Assembly: GCA_021234535.1 (NCBI GenBank)
Contig: CM037840.1
Span: forward strand, 9,712,643-9,776,642
From: Stichopus chloronotus
Lineage: Eukaryota > Echinodermata > Holothuroidea > Aspidochirotida > Stichopodidae
Length of the DNA: 64,000 nucleotides
Reading direction: 5' to 3'
Shown here: piece after piece, positions 37,380-50,105 of the stretch
How positions within the stretch are numbered: position 1 is the first letter of the stretch
How the letters are laid out: every line of letters begins with the position of its first letter
Program-made: the position numbers and the translations under genes
The notes under the pieces: generated by a model
Database searches by the model: none
What the model was told of the DNA's origin: nothing
The model's input: the letters and a program-made list of their open reading frames with translations, nothing else

Positions 37380-39470
37380 AATCACATGTATACAAGCACT
37401 TGAAACAAAAGCGACCGTGGTGGGAGAAAGGAAATCAGAGCACAAGAATGTAAACCACGAATGTAAGCACATGTGAAAATTGTGCTAATGATATATCTCT
37501 TACTTAACAGAAAGCTCCTGACACGAAAGTGTGGTTAAAAGTCTGATAAAAGGCAGCAACTTTTTTTTTTAAATTTCCCTAATTAAGGGCAGGTTCCTTT
37601 GAAAAAGGTGGCTTAAACAAAGTACGTTGCTAATCTTGACAGGGAGTTGCTAGCAAATAAGTAACTGATAAATCTACAAGCTATGTTACGTGATATTAAA
37701 TGATTGATTTTAGAGGGTTTAGAAAACAAGACTTTTAATAGCTTGTTGAAGAAAATGAGACCAAATTTAATTTAGCAACATTTATCTGCCATTTAACATC
37801 TACTTCGTGGCAAGGAGCAAGGGAGGGGGTGGGAATGATCCATCGTGTTACATTTCAGTGATGACAAGATGTGACACTTGACGTCCCCAAAATATGACAC
37901 AATTGTTAAACAAGTAGGTCCACAACTGTCGGATTTTGCTATAATTACATATCTGTAAGATCATTAACTCTGTAATTTTAACATTTTACTAAATATGTAA
38001 ACATGATTTTCTCCGTCTTCCATAGGCAATTCAAATCACAGAGAGCATCTACTCATCAACTGTTACAAATTTTGTCAGTTTGAAATGCTAGTTAGATTCA
38101 GTTGCTTAGTGATCATGTTTTCATACCTCTGGTGACCTCAGATGATCTTTTCCATAAAAAATGATAGACGTCATCTACCTACAGTGGACTACCAACACAA
38201 GTTCAATCACCTTTTCCTCCTTGAGATGCTGTGTTTACATGGTTTTAAAACAATGTCTACTACTGACCTCACATGACCTTTGACCTCTATGAAAATGACA
38301 GACATGGTCTACTTATTACTGTAAGTGCTACCAACAATAACACTTCGAAGTTCCAACAACACTTCATAACTGAGATATGTCTCTTTGACTGGTTTTCATC
38401 CTTTAACCTCTGGTGACCTCATATGACCTTTGACCCCCAAGAAAAACAATAGGAGTTATCTACTCACAATGGAGTATCAACACACCAACTTTGAAGTTTA
38501 AGCATTCTTCCCTAGTTTTCAAACTATGTCCTCTATTAACCTCACATGACCTTTGAACCCCATACAAAATGCCAGACATCATCTACCCATTAAGTGCTAC
38601 CAGTAGTATGATACTTAAGTTCCAACAACATTCCATTGCTGATATATGTCCCTTAACAGGTTTTCATATTTCATGCTCTGTTGACCTCTGACCTTTGACT
38701 CCATGAAAAACAATATTGTAACAATAGTTTATTCACAATGGACTACCATTATAACAACTTTGAAATGGGGGGGGGGGGGAATGCCGACGTCAATTTTATG
38801 TATACCATTGACCATACTTACATTTGGTTCTGTACTCATGGTTTTGCTTTTACACGTTTATTGTAGTCGTGGTAGATACTTTTGAATCAGTGTTAATCTA
38901 AATTTATTGTATAGGCCTACAGAACCTCCACATATTCGAAGACTATCACTTATTTGAAGGTTAGAAATACACGGTTGATGTTATTAACACTTCGGCATGG
39001 CCAAGCAGGTTGTAATCGACAACTGCTCCTAAAGAGTGTATAAGAATCTAGCTTAACGTACGCCAGATTTCTGTTTCGATCCTTTGCTGCAACAACTACA
39101 TGATTACGTAAAGCCTCAAAAGCTAGTATAGGCTTCCGACATTTTAAACATTGCACGTATCAGTATCACGTACAATTAAGCTATGGGCTTACCCAGTTTA
39201 CTAATACTATCATCACATAACCTTTCACTTACCATGAAAAGGTGCTCTTTTAATTTCTTCAGCCAGTGTATTGCAATGCACAGCCTGTTAATTGTCAAAG
39301 TATATACCAGTTACATTTGTCCTAATCAATTTAACATGTAGTCCCAACTAGTGAATAGAAGTTCATTTGAGTGCTGCAGTGTCGGCTTATACATTATCAT
39401 ATTGTTACATAGGCAGTGCAGCAGTGATGAACAATCTCCTGTCGTTCTTCAAAATGGCGAGCAGAATTGC
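37380..39470. repeat. Segmental duplication block M, copy 2
   Basis: Second copy of the 14830-17000 block, with small indels throughout. It lies between T5 and T6. A further short match to its right end (near 39440-39525) occurs at 49820-49890. Confidence 0.85.
38120..38745. repeat. Tandem array of ~145-bp units with TGACCT half sites, copy 2
   Basis: Five units beginning near 38130, 38264, 38410, 38530 and 38683. It includes a perfect TGACCTTTGACCT at 38274-38286 and TGACCTTTGACC at 38424-38435, the complement of AGGTCA direct repeats with a 1-nt spacer. Confidence 0.75.
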
Positions 39471-39875
39471 AACATATAGGGGAATTCCATGTTCAACGTC
39501 CTGCGTACCGCACAGACAAGTACTGTATCATTCAATCCTTGACGTCGACTTTCTGTACAGTAGCTATTTGCTCACAGGCGCGTAGCCAGGAATTTTGCAA
39601 ATATTCTGCCAAGAAGAAAAATATCAGATTTCAATGCTGGTTACATGCAGCTAAGGACACCCGGGCAGTGCCGTCTCCGACCATCTGATTTTGTATTCCT
39701 TTGTTAAGATAGTTTTGCCCGTCTGGTGCGCTCATATCGGAATCTTCCCCAAACAAGACCGGTCACTGAAACGCCTGTTCGCGCCAATAACTAGAACGTT
39801 TTAAGTTTCAAAGCAAATCCTCTCCCACTCATAAGTTACCACTGATTGATGCCCATGTCCTAAAGTCAATTAAAC

Positions 39876-39924
39876 CAGGGAGGAGCAATTGAGATTGCAG
39901 TTGCATCTCAATTGCACCTCCCTG
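39876..39924. repeat. 20-bp inverted repeat (hairpin)
   Basis: The arm 39876-39895 (CAGGGAGGAGCAATTGAGAT) pairs with 39905-39924 at 19 of 20 positions across a 9-nt loop. No T-run follows and the pairing does not extend outward. Confidence 0.7.
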
Positions 39925-40169
39925 ATGTGACAAGCTCCAATCTCTTTTAATGTCAGTCTTTCGATAAAGGTAAAGCAATTAAAGGGTAATCAACGTCGGA
40001 TCGTGCATTAGCTGCAGGATAATGCATGATCGGGGGTTATTGCAAGCGACAGAAGAGGGCGCATCCGAAGTGCATCCAGAGATAGCATTAGCCCTGACAG
40101 TGCATTATACTTCAGTTAATACACAGGTCCAAAGTTTATTAATCTTTTTCATACATACAGACGAGAGTT

Positions 40170-41290
40170 TGACAAAAGGGACAAAAAAAAGAAAGGAATT
40201 TGGTTCTTGGTTCTTACATAATCGCTTTTTCATGGAAGAGAAACCCCGAGAAGAGGTAAACAAATTTACAAACTGGCAACAATATTCGTGGGCAAAACAG
40301 AGAGTAACACCTAAACATAAAGAATAACAATTGACATTTACGTAGTGTACTTACACGCGCATGCTGTGGTTCAGTGTACGTGTATTCACAGTGTAATGTG
40401 TACGGAACTCGGAGTAAATAAAGTTACAGAGCGCTGTACAGCTACAGGGACTTGCTATGTAGGTGTTGCCTACTGTTTAAACTGATTCTGTATAAAGATT
40501 ACAGATTTATTGAATACTCATTTCGAGAAAAGCTTGGACATTTTTTATTCTTACTCTCAGTCCTAACAGAAGCAGTAAGTGGACGACTTGTTGTATGCGG
40601 TGTGAGAGTTTATGCAAAATTTAGGTACTCGGCCTTGTTCAACAAAGTATTGCAAATGGTCGGTTACTGCAAACATTACTGTAAGATCGCTTTATGGTTG
40701 TGCTTTATAGTTTGTGATAACTCCTTTCAAGTCCTTTCCGGTTAATTTTTCCCATCCATGTAGGACCTAGGCCTGTCAATTGTAAGGCCTAAATTATTTG
40801 TGCTGCTCTATCCTTAGGAAGATTAGTACGGCGATTGTATAGAGACGCTTAAAGAAGGCGATGGATTGCAGTGCTTAGTCCTCTTACAATTTTACTGCAT
40901 AAGGAATTGTTTTGGGGCATTTCCACAGAAAATACAAAGAAGGAAAGATAATTCCGTTAGGCTGTCAAAATTTTGAAGATGTTCAAAATGTACTGAATAA
41001 GCTTTCGCGAAACATAACTTTGAAATTTAGAGTGGTGAGATTATCGTGCGTCAGACGAATTACCACCGATAGTATCACTGTGTTGTTGTCACGAAGATTT
41101 ACGTATTTTAGCGGCCTTTTCAGCAGGCTTAGGCTTAGGTAACGTAAGATCTACGAACTTCAAATCGAACGTTATTTCACCATTAGCCATTGTTTTGCGT
41201 AAGATATAACATACTAAAAAACACTGCTGATCTACGGTTTTATTTGTATTCATCCGCCGGTGATTGACCGTGGTGTATATCTTCTTGGTT
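40170..41290. repeat. Segmental duplication block Q, copy 2
   Basis: Partner of 24700-26430, lacking the 25700-26255 segment. Lies right after block M copy 2. Confidence 0.8.
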
Positions 41291-42179
41291 TATCAGCAAA
41301 TAATCCAGGGTCGCCTGACTGAAATGGGCGAAAAGGAGTTGATGATTCGTTCCAAGTGTGCATGAATTAAAATTAATTCATGTGATCACATATGAGATGA
41401 TACTGCTTTACTACTGGGTCGAGCCCCTGCATGGGTTTCATAAATTTCAAAATAGGAAAACAAATAGGACTAACACATGGCTAAATTAAATAATTAGTGC
41501 TTATGTAAGCTACTTGGACGGCGTTTATAGTTATTAAAACAGTCACTACAGTGAGATAGTGACATTTAATTCCATATTACAATGGACCATTAATCAAGCA
41601 CTCCAGTGAAATTACACTGGTTTCAAATGTGCTTACATTTACAGTTTGATGTCTAGGTCTAAATGTTTCATATCTTTCATACACTCTCCGAATTGTTCAA
41701 ACTTTGAACCAGTGACCTCAAAAGAGGTCGTTTTCAGTTGGAGAGCGGTCAAAAGGCTCCAAGTTCAAGTAAGGAACGTAGAAATTTTCTAGCCGGGCCG
41801 GAGATAAGAATGAAGGGGCCTCAACGAGCCTTGATAATCAAGTTACTTTGGAGTTTTTGTAAAGTTGGCTTCAGTAAGTATTTTTGAGAGCAGTTTGAAG
41901 TTTGACTTCTACTAAAAAATACCATACTGCTTTGTTTCTACTACTTTTATGGATTATAATGAGGAAAGTATACGTATTTTGTAATTGAGAGTATTACAAA
42001 AGTCAGCTCAGAACGATATATCACCCACTTTACGCTAAAAGTTAACAAGACGTGTGAGTGCAAAGGAGATAAACATTTTTTTTTATGATTTCTTCATAAA
42101 AGTTTTGTATATGTTTCATTAACTTCCAATTGAATAACAATAGTTAAAGACTACTCACCGGATAATTTAAGATCACATT
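41291..42179. other. No supported gene
   Basis: Contains a 23-bp match (41850-41872) to the T3 coiled-coil region and a piece (42015-42120) similar to 10905-11000. No gene. Confidence 0.45.
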
Positions 42180-43560
42180 TCATGTTAGAAAGAAATCAAA
42201 ACAGTTGAAGTGTCGAGTTATGACACTGTTCACTTACAAGCGTCAAAATCTCTATGGTACAATACAGTGACAGAGGTTACGATACCCATGGTAGGGTACA
42301 GCTCTAATATGTCAGATAATCCTAACAAGTTTAAAAAACGTAACAATTTTTCTTTTCTGATTGGAATGACATGTGGACTTTGGCATGCATGCGTTTTTAC
42401 TGTTAACACAATATTTGATTCGGAAGATAATATATGTTGTGAGCCTAGTACGATTAATTGCTGCACTTGAAGTTGATTGGAATAATAAACATATACTTCC
42501 CCAAGGACAAAAACTGAAAGAACAGACTCGATAAAAATCTAGAACTGACTTCTCTGATTTCCATTCGTTACCAAACTTTTACAATCGTTTACAAATCAAA
42601 AGGAAATTCAAATGCGCGAGTATTCACTTAGGCAAAGGCAAAACACAGAAGAGAGAGAATAAAATGTGTAAATTTTAAAGGAGAATATGGACAGGAAGAG
42701 GAAAAGTACCATAAAAAAGGGAAAAGGGTTCTCTGGAAAATCAGACAACTCATGCAGCGGTTAGAACATGAGACAGCAATATAATCGTCACAATATGTAC
42801 ATTAACGTTAGAAAAAACAATGCTGTTAACATTAATGTTAGCTAAACAATAACAGTGACCAAAGCTAAGTAGCCAAGCGACTAGGAAGAGTGACCAGCCT
42901 AACCAAATGACAGAGCGCCGCTACTTGAAAGTACAGATATATATATATGTCATGTCTTCACTCTGCGTGGAGCCTAACAACATAATAGTGTTGCCTACCT
43001 ACATGTCCTATCGATATCTCACAAAAAACTGGCTACAATTACCATCAGTCCCTGTTTCATCTTAACTAAAAACAATCTCAATATTCAACACACAAGGACA
43101 GAGAAAGATCTTGACAGCAATCTTCTATACTTCAAAACTCTTCGCAGGAACGGCAAGTGAATTCCACTCACATTGGACAAAAGTCCCTAATTTCGTAAAC
43201 CCTACACCCTGAATACTTAATCCATTCGAAACAAAGCTTTTAACCTATAAAACATTGACTCTTGATGTACTTATTAAAGAAGCACAAATAAACAACGCAA
43301 TCCTTTAATGCATCTGATAATACACCGTGGTCTTCCACCAGTCACAGCATTTGCTACACAGGAAACCCTTTATGTTCTGCTGCAATTCCCATGCCTCCAA
43401 AAAGAGCCCCAAGTGACATTCAGCTCATTTGTCATACTGTATTTGGACTAATGAAGAAGTCCTTGATATTACCTTATGCGACATTAAAATACACAGACAG
43501 ACTTCATTACTGTGCAACTAATTTTTATGTAAAATGATACTACGTAACAATTACTCGATT
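42180..43560. repeat. Segmental duplication block P, copy 2 (3' flank of T6)
   Basis: Partner of 6540-7850. The ORFs present in either copy are not preserved in the other, so I treat the block as non-coding. Confidence 0.7.
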
Positions 43561-44301
43561 CTTTGTCTTATTATTTCCAAGGAACAATACACTGTTAAAT
43601 TCTATGATGCCTCATAAGTTTAGTTTGTAATTTGAGTAATATTTTTAAACGAAAATGGATTTTTGTGTTGAAAAAAAAGGAAAAAAAAGAAGCAAAGGTC
43701 TCTGTTCATATACGAATAAGCTTACTCCGATAAATATTGACAAAGGTGATGATTGTCAAACTGACTTCTTAACATTTATAGCTAAAAAATGTTACAATTC
43801 AAATGAAGTGCATGCTATTGTAGGTGTGATACAGTGCATGCACACAGGTATATTTCTATGGAATCAATTATTTTAAAAATAAAAATTATATTTCTTAAAA
43901 AAATTTAAAAAAAAGTTTTCAATGGAAGATATAGATAATGCTGCTCAATACAGTGTCTCAATTGAAAGTTAGAGAGAAATAAAATCACGAAAATAACTCC
44001 AGGAACTAGAGATAGGATAACAAGAATGGAGACAGAATGATCGGAGAAGAATTCATATGAAAGAAACATCAATGTCAGATCTTATTTAATATGATACTTT
44101 AAGCCATACAATATTTTTTTTTTTTTCGTGGTTTTATTGTTGCCTACCAATCCCGTCTTTACGTTGTTGTTCTAGTATTCGGAATAAATATGCAAATATA
44201 AGAGCATTGTAAACACTAAAAGACAAGTGTGTTTTCATTTGGAAATAATTCGTCATTTTCCTTCATTGCTCATTTGCCGATCAATCCACGCTTCCAAAAG
44301 A
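43561..44301. other. 3' flank of T6, no other supported gene
   Basis: A 73-codon plus-strand ORF at 43655-43876 has no recognisable features. The candidate T6 poly(A) signal lies here. Confidence 0.45.
44133..44138 (-). other. Candidate polyadenylation signal for T6
   Basis: AATAAA on the minus strand, about 165 nt past the T6 stop codon; the first such hexamer downstream. Position only, no further support. Confidence 0.35.
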
Positions 44302-46506
44302 CTACCTCACTGTAATGTCGTACTCGTACATCTTTCCTGATGTATACGTTGCTATTAAAAGCTTTTCAGATTCACCGACTTCTACTACGTCTAAGCAAAT
44401 AGCATCGTTTGAAACGCTCCTTGTTGCCAGTAACTGTCGGCCATCTTGACTGTAATGCGCTAGGTTACATGTCAACCGACCTCTTACCTTTGCTCTCCAT
44501 AACATGTAGATAAAACCATTCTTGTCTGTACATACCCTGAATGGCCCCCCAATACTTCCATAATGATCTGGTTTGGTGAATTCATACATCACTTTACTTT
44601 CAGATTCGTCCACTGTAACTGCATACTGCTCTTTTGCCGTATCTCATCACAGATTACGAAGTGTATCTTTATGTACAGTAATATCACTCACTGCAGTGAT
44701 CGCATATGGTAGTGTTATGGTATTAATGCAATTCAGGTGATAATCAAATACATACATATATCTGCTGTTGGTGCCAACAAGAATGTGACTTTTTAAACCA
44801 ACGTTACCTAAAAAATACACCCGGCCATCAGTTGACCAGTAACGGACGCAATCGCTGATGTACTTTCTATTATACGATCCATCACGGACATCATAGATAC
44901 CAATTTCATCAGGTCTGCAAACTGTAGCAACTTTGAACTCTGATAAATAACAACAGTAACGATCTGGAAATACGTCATTTTCTCTTTCTTTCTTGATTTG
45001 ATCCTGTCGTTTTATTTCTCCTTTTCTGTTGATGACAGTGATGTGTGAGTATTCCATTGATACTCTACCAGAGATGGCGATATCACCATTCCTGTTGCTC
45101 GTCATTCCATAGATCCTGCCACCCACTGTTTTGAGCCCATTAATATCAACAACAGACTGTTCCTGTCCACTTATAGTAATTTTTTCAAAAACTAAATTAG
45201 GCATGTCACAGACAACACAAATATCCGATAAAAAGTCTAATTTTGGATATTCCTTCTTCATTTCTTCTACCAATTGTTTACATTCTACTCTCATATCAGG
45301 GATACACTGCACCTGAGTCCATCGGTCGTTACCAACAAGGATAGATGAAGTAATTCCTGTGAGTTTCTCGTATTTCTCAATAATCTGATCACAATTGTCT
45401 GATATTTCCGTTAATTTCTTTTTATGTTTGTTCGTAAGAAGTTCCCTTGCTTCGGTTAAACATTTCAAATGAATATCTAAATTTTCTAGTTTGCTAACAA
45501 GCTCGCTTTCAGATTTTTCAAAACTGTCTATTAAATGTTGTTTCTCACTGTTGTATTTTCTCTTAAGAGTTTCCCTAATTTCTTCATAACTTTTATTCAA
45601 TCTGTTGATATCTTCTTCGTAACTGAGATTTGTTTGCCTTTCCTCAGCTTCCCTTCTATTCTCTATATCAGCTAATCCTTGAACTTTTTCATTCCTGCGT
45701 TTCTCAAGTATGTCGTTGATTTTATTAATTTGTTGTTTGTGCTGATTGATCGATTTATCTGTCTGTTTGGAGACGTTTTCATTTAGTTTATGTTTAGTTG
45801 CTTCAACAGTCTTCGGTAATTCGTAAAACTTGCTTTTAAGTTTCTGTAGCTCAGCAATTTTCACTTCCAACAATTTTCTCTCTTTTTCTGCTAATTCAGT
45901 GACGTCATGCAGTTCATGACCTTTATGCTTAGTGTAAGTACATATCCTACAAATTGGCTCATTTGCACAGGTGCTACAACATAATGTTGCATTCTCTTCT
46001 ATATGTGTGAAACATTGAGGATTCTGTTCATTTGTTGCTAACCTATCCAATGTTATTTTCCTTCCCTCGATATCATCCAATTTGAGAGCACGTAGTTTAT
46101 GATCGATGAACATTTTACTGGTGATGTGAACACTGTAACATTGTTCGCATAAGAAATCTTTGCATTTAAAACAATATGCTGAAACATGTTTTTCCTTCGA
46201 GCAACTCACGCATTCCTTCAAGTCTTTATTTTCAAACGACTTTTGAGACTGAATGAACTCAACGACACTTTTCGTATGAAAGTCAGTCTTGAATCCATCA
46301 ATTCCATTATCTGGTATGGCACATTGCTGTGTACACATTGGACATTTGATCGTGCCGTCGTTACTTCCGTTTATAACTGCTTCCAGGCAATCGCTGCAGT
46401 GCCGGTGGAGACATGGTAACAATTTCGGTTCCTTAAATTGCTCCAAGCAGGTAGGACAGAGGAAAAAGTTTTCCTCCAACTCTTTTAGAGGGGTTGACGA
46501 AGCCAT
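44302..46506 (-). CDS. T6: TRIM-type RING/B-box/coiled-coil protein with propeller-like C-terminus, interrupted near the 3' end
   Basis: Probable E3 ubiquitin ligase of the TRIM (RBCC) family. Read from the ATG at 46506 (MASSTPLKELEENFF), the frame is open for 619 codons. The RING has all eight ligands (C17, C20, C32, H34, C37, C40, C55, C58). B-box 1 is about residues 99-136 (C99, C102, C112, C115, C120, C123, H127, H136) and B-box 2 about 165-197 (C165, H168, then Cys pairs and H194, H197). A charged coiled coil covers about 205-420, and repeated propeller-like blades rich in Asp and Gly follow from about 470. Two adjacent TGA codons (44644-44649) interrupt the frame, which then resumes and ends at 44302 with the family C-terminus (GKMYEYDITVR). 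Alignment with T3 shows this is a +1 then +2 base gain around 44640-44672. The start lies 31 nt after a 3' splice site with good Kozak context (AAAATGG). RING ligase activity and ubiquitin transfer are known for the family; target and role here are unknown. It is either a very young pseudogene or an intact gene with a base-calling error. Confidence 0.8.
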
Positions 46507-46536
46507 TTTAAACAATATTAATTTCGAAACAGTTAA

Positions 46537-46540
46537 TCTG
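46537..46540 (-). other. 3' splice site upstream of T6
   Basis: Minus strand TTCTTTTTTTTCAG followed by ATTAACTG. The exon would begin at 46537, 31 nt before the ATG at 46506. Same offset as T3. Confidence 0.6.
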
Positions 46541-46800
46541 AAAAAAAAGAACGAAAGTACCGTAACCCACACATAAGTTACACGGAACCATTTCTACAGT
46601 ATTTTGGTGAAATAACGAGTGCAGCAGCCCATGTTACAAAATTGAAATCAAGGCCTAGGCAAAGCGTGCACCTTTCTGTATTTTTGAGATTGCCATTCCA
46701 AGTTACAAACCCATATGTCCCAATCACGTGAGCTACATGTCATCACTTTCAAATTACTAAGGAAATTGCAAGTTATAAATAGGCTACTATAACTTCATAA
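46538..46800. repeat. Shared 5' flank/intron of T3 and T6 (T6 copy)
   Basis: Partner of 14309-14600. After about 46800 the two diverge. Confidence 0.8.
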
Positions 46801-49800
46801 TTGTTGCTCATCGGGGGAGGGGGTCGTGGTGGCAGCTGGACAATCACCCTCATTAAAATTTGCTATAAAGGAAATGAAAAGGTGGAAAGGAGGAAGCGAA
46901 AAAGAGTGAAATGAGGAGGTACATGGAAGTAAACCTAAATGTGGCATATTTTTTAAGTGATTGTGGATCAAGAACTCATGCCTAATACATTTGGTGAGCA
47001 GTTTTCATGTCAAGCGTTTTTAATAAAAATCAGTGTCAAAACCACCTGAACTAAAGGCATAAAATGAATTTATGATTTACATGATACGTTGCATAACATA
47101 GAGATCTACAACAGAAAAGAAACAAACTTATAATAGCTGCAATCGGGTATGTAGGGCGTCCAAAAACCTGCAGCCTACCGACAAATATCTGAGGATGTCC
47201 TCTATTTAGTATTAAGGTTTACAACTTTAGTCGCCTGAAAAGTAACACGAAAGCAACTAAAAACCTCTACTACTTCACTGAAAAAGAAAAACCTCAGTTT
47301 AAAGCTAGAATATGACTTAAAAATATGTCAGAGAAAGTCAAATTGATCGGAATATGTTATATAGTCACTACAAAAAATATTTTGTAAGCCCATTAAGCAT
47401 ACTGCGAATATTCATATCCATTCCCATTGTTCTGTTGTATTTTAAATAATGGTGATTGACATGCTATGTTTCTTGTAGAGTTTGAATTGTGTAAGGCATA
47501 TATGTCGTGACAAGTTTCATATTCAAATATCTGGACGATGAGTGTATTTTCCCATACTTTCTCTAGCCTGAAACACTGGCAACAAACAAAGGCAGATGAC
47601 CAGGTGACTACTAGTGCAACTCGTGTTCCAACTGCAAATAGAAATTTGACTTAAGAAGATGCAATATATTGCACAAGATTGCATCACTGATAACATATTT
47701 CTCTCATTAAGTTACTTGTTACGTTATCATTCCTCTAGGAAGGATATGACTTAAGCAAATGATAAATATTGCAAAAGATTCCCTCTAAGGCTACCATCAA
47801 AAAATTAAATTCCTCCTCAGGCCGGCAATTATACTCATCTCATGTTATTTCTCTATCAAGCTAGCATTGCAAGGCAATATTTTTCAGCGTGAGTAGTAGT
47901 GTAGTATGTGGAAATGGCACCCTTTTTGAGGTGGATAAATGAGGAAGGTAAATGAAGTGAGTGAAGGGGAGTGAAAGGGCGCCATCTTCTAGGTTGCGTA
48001 CAGCTATTGTAATTGCGTCATGTCGTGTATTGTTATTGAGACATAGGGTGATAAAGTGAGGCTTCTTGTTCTCGGTATGTGAGAAGTGCCAGCTTGGTAA
48101 ATGTAGTCATCTCACTTTCATGACACTGAGGATATACGTGGATCCGTTCAGGTATATTTATCACAAATGCAATGCTCACCGGATATAGTTTTCTCAAGTT
48201 TCTTACGATTGCGCCATGATTGTAATCAAACTCATTTCGATATCGTTTATCACTGACGATCATCCCCTTCATTACTTTTATACCAGCCCCTGTACTACTC
48301 CATAGACATCTTGGTAATCCTTAGCACAAATGATACTTAGGAGAGCCAAACCCAACGGAAAAAAGAAACAGTCGCTAACTCGTTCATGACAGTTTCTAAC
48401 ATCTCTGACTTTGAAATGAACATTTAAAACCGATTAAATCGTCAAGTACCATATCAAAGACGCTTTTAGACAGATATTAGTTTACCAATAGGTGCAATAG
48501 ATCAGGGATTAGCTGCGGGTTAAAAGGGTTACAATTGTTTGCTTTGTTTTGTTTTTTGTCGGAGAACCTAACGGTTCTTTTAGCCTTCCTTTACCAGAGA
48601 CTTCGAACTTAAGTTGCACAATTTTCATATAAACTATCGTGAGTATTGTCTGACAATGTTATACGTTCTCTATTGTATACAAAATATAATTTACACCTCA
48701 TTTCCCATTTCACAAATACCGTTCTATATAAATATTCACCTAAAAACTAGGATTTCTCTGAAACGAATATTACGTTTGACTAATTGAGAAAATTCTCAAT
48801 CGGTTACCTCTATCCTTAAACCCTTCTCGGTCCAAAAGTCACTCGGGTCCTGCAAAATGCCTGGAGTCGCCCCTGCGTAACTGCACATTTAACTACAGCT
48901 CTCCAACATAGACATCATGTCAAACTTATCTACCTACTATTACCATTTGCTTCAGGTAGGCAATATTGTCAATTAGATAGACCATGTGGACAACCTCTTG
49001 AGGTAAATATTTGTGTACTGAATACAATCTAATCAATAGTAAGAACCATAAATGTATGTACAAAATATACGACTTTTGTTATAACAATAGAGTATGACCA
49101 AAATCGGTCTTAAACCACTGGTGTGGTCTGATGTGTACATTTTTTCCCTTTTTTCTACTTTCTTTATTTCTCTTGATGTTGGTTTGCATCATATTGTATA
49201 AACAAAGAAAGAGAGAAAGAAAGAAACAGTGTACACTGATCGCGCAATCGGTACTTGTTTTTTACAACCGGATCTTAAATAGTAGTATGCACTGTATTAA
49301 CGGTATTCTGTCTCTATCTTATTTGTGCACATTTTACTGCTTGTTAGGCTGCAACCTTTCCCTAAGTGACAGTATAGCCTACATGTATAACCTACAGTTT
49401 CACATAAGAAAAAAAGATCGGTTTCAATCAATCGCAGAAACAATGGCGTTACAATGTAAAAACTAGGATAAATCAATGCCTTTAACTATTTAGACAATTC
49501 CTCTTCCAACTTTCACTGTCAATAAGTTAGTTGTTTCACTCAGCTTGTCAATGCATGTGATAGACTAATCACTACAACAGTCTTCACTTACCACATTCTT
49601 TTTCTCTTTGTAAATCCCTCGTGAAATTCAGATAATGTGTCGAGTCCTAGCTGTTAACTGTCAATGCATTGATCTAATTTCTCGTGAACGTTTGCACATT
49701 TCAGTAAAATGTCAGACAGCTTGTACCGTGTCTTCCTATGCGATACATAGTAACATCATATTGATACTAGCAGTGCATGCATATACAGTCAACAATATCG

Positions 49801-50039
49801 TGATGCCTTTCAAAAGGGTGAACAATTGCAAGATTGCAACAGATCGGGGAATTCCACATTCAACATATGTGCCGTACACAGAATTCACCTTCACCACTGA
49901 CTTTGTACATTAATTACGTTTTGTTTGTAGTTGGAAAATAGGCTACGTCATACCATGAATATCCTAACTACCACCAGTATGACGAAATGAAAGTGGAGAG
50001 GTCCAGGGGTGTTAGAAGCATTAACAGTTTGAACTGAGA
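46801..50039. other. No supported gene
   Basis: Repeat-like: an R3-related piece at 47640-47870, a poly-G near 46815, and a 49820-49890 match to the right end of block M. ORFs are short (79 codons minus at 48033-48272; 111 codons plus at 49131-49466, hydrophobic by low complexity). Confidence 0.5.
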
Positions 50040-50040
50040 T

Positions 50041-50105
50041 ATCAGTAAAGAGCAGTGGTCCTGTAAACGACCGGCGCTAGGTTCGAAAACCACCCTCGGC
50101 CTAAT
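50041..50105 (+). repeat. Possible tRNA-derived SINE head
   Basis: AGAGCAGTGGTC resembles an A box, and GGTTCGAAAACC about 30 nt later resembles a B box with one extra A. The spacing fits a tRNA-like pol III promoter, but no complete cloverleaf is formed, so this is not called as a tRNA gene. Confidence 0.3.

Noticed and set aside
40022..40327. 101-codon plus-strand ORF
   Set aside because: Lies partly in block Q copy 2, and the frame is not kept in copy 1.
41850..41872. 23-bp match to the T3 coiled-coil coding sequence
   Set aside because: Similarity stops sharply on both sides; could be chance or a tiny fragment, so not listed as an eighth TRIM locus.
49131..49466. 111-codon ORF with a hydrophobic start resembling a membrane segment
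   Set aside because: Low-complexity T-rich sequence; no conservation or splice context to support it.
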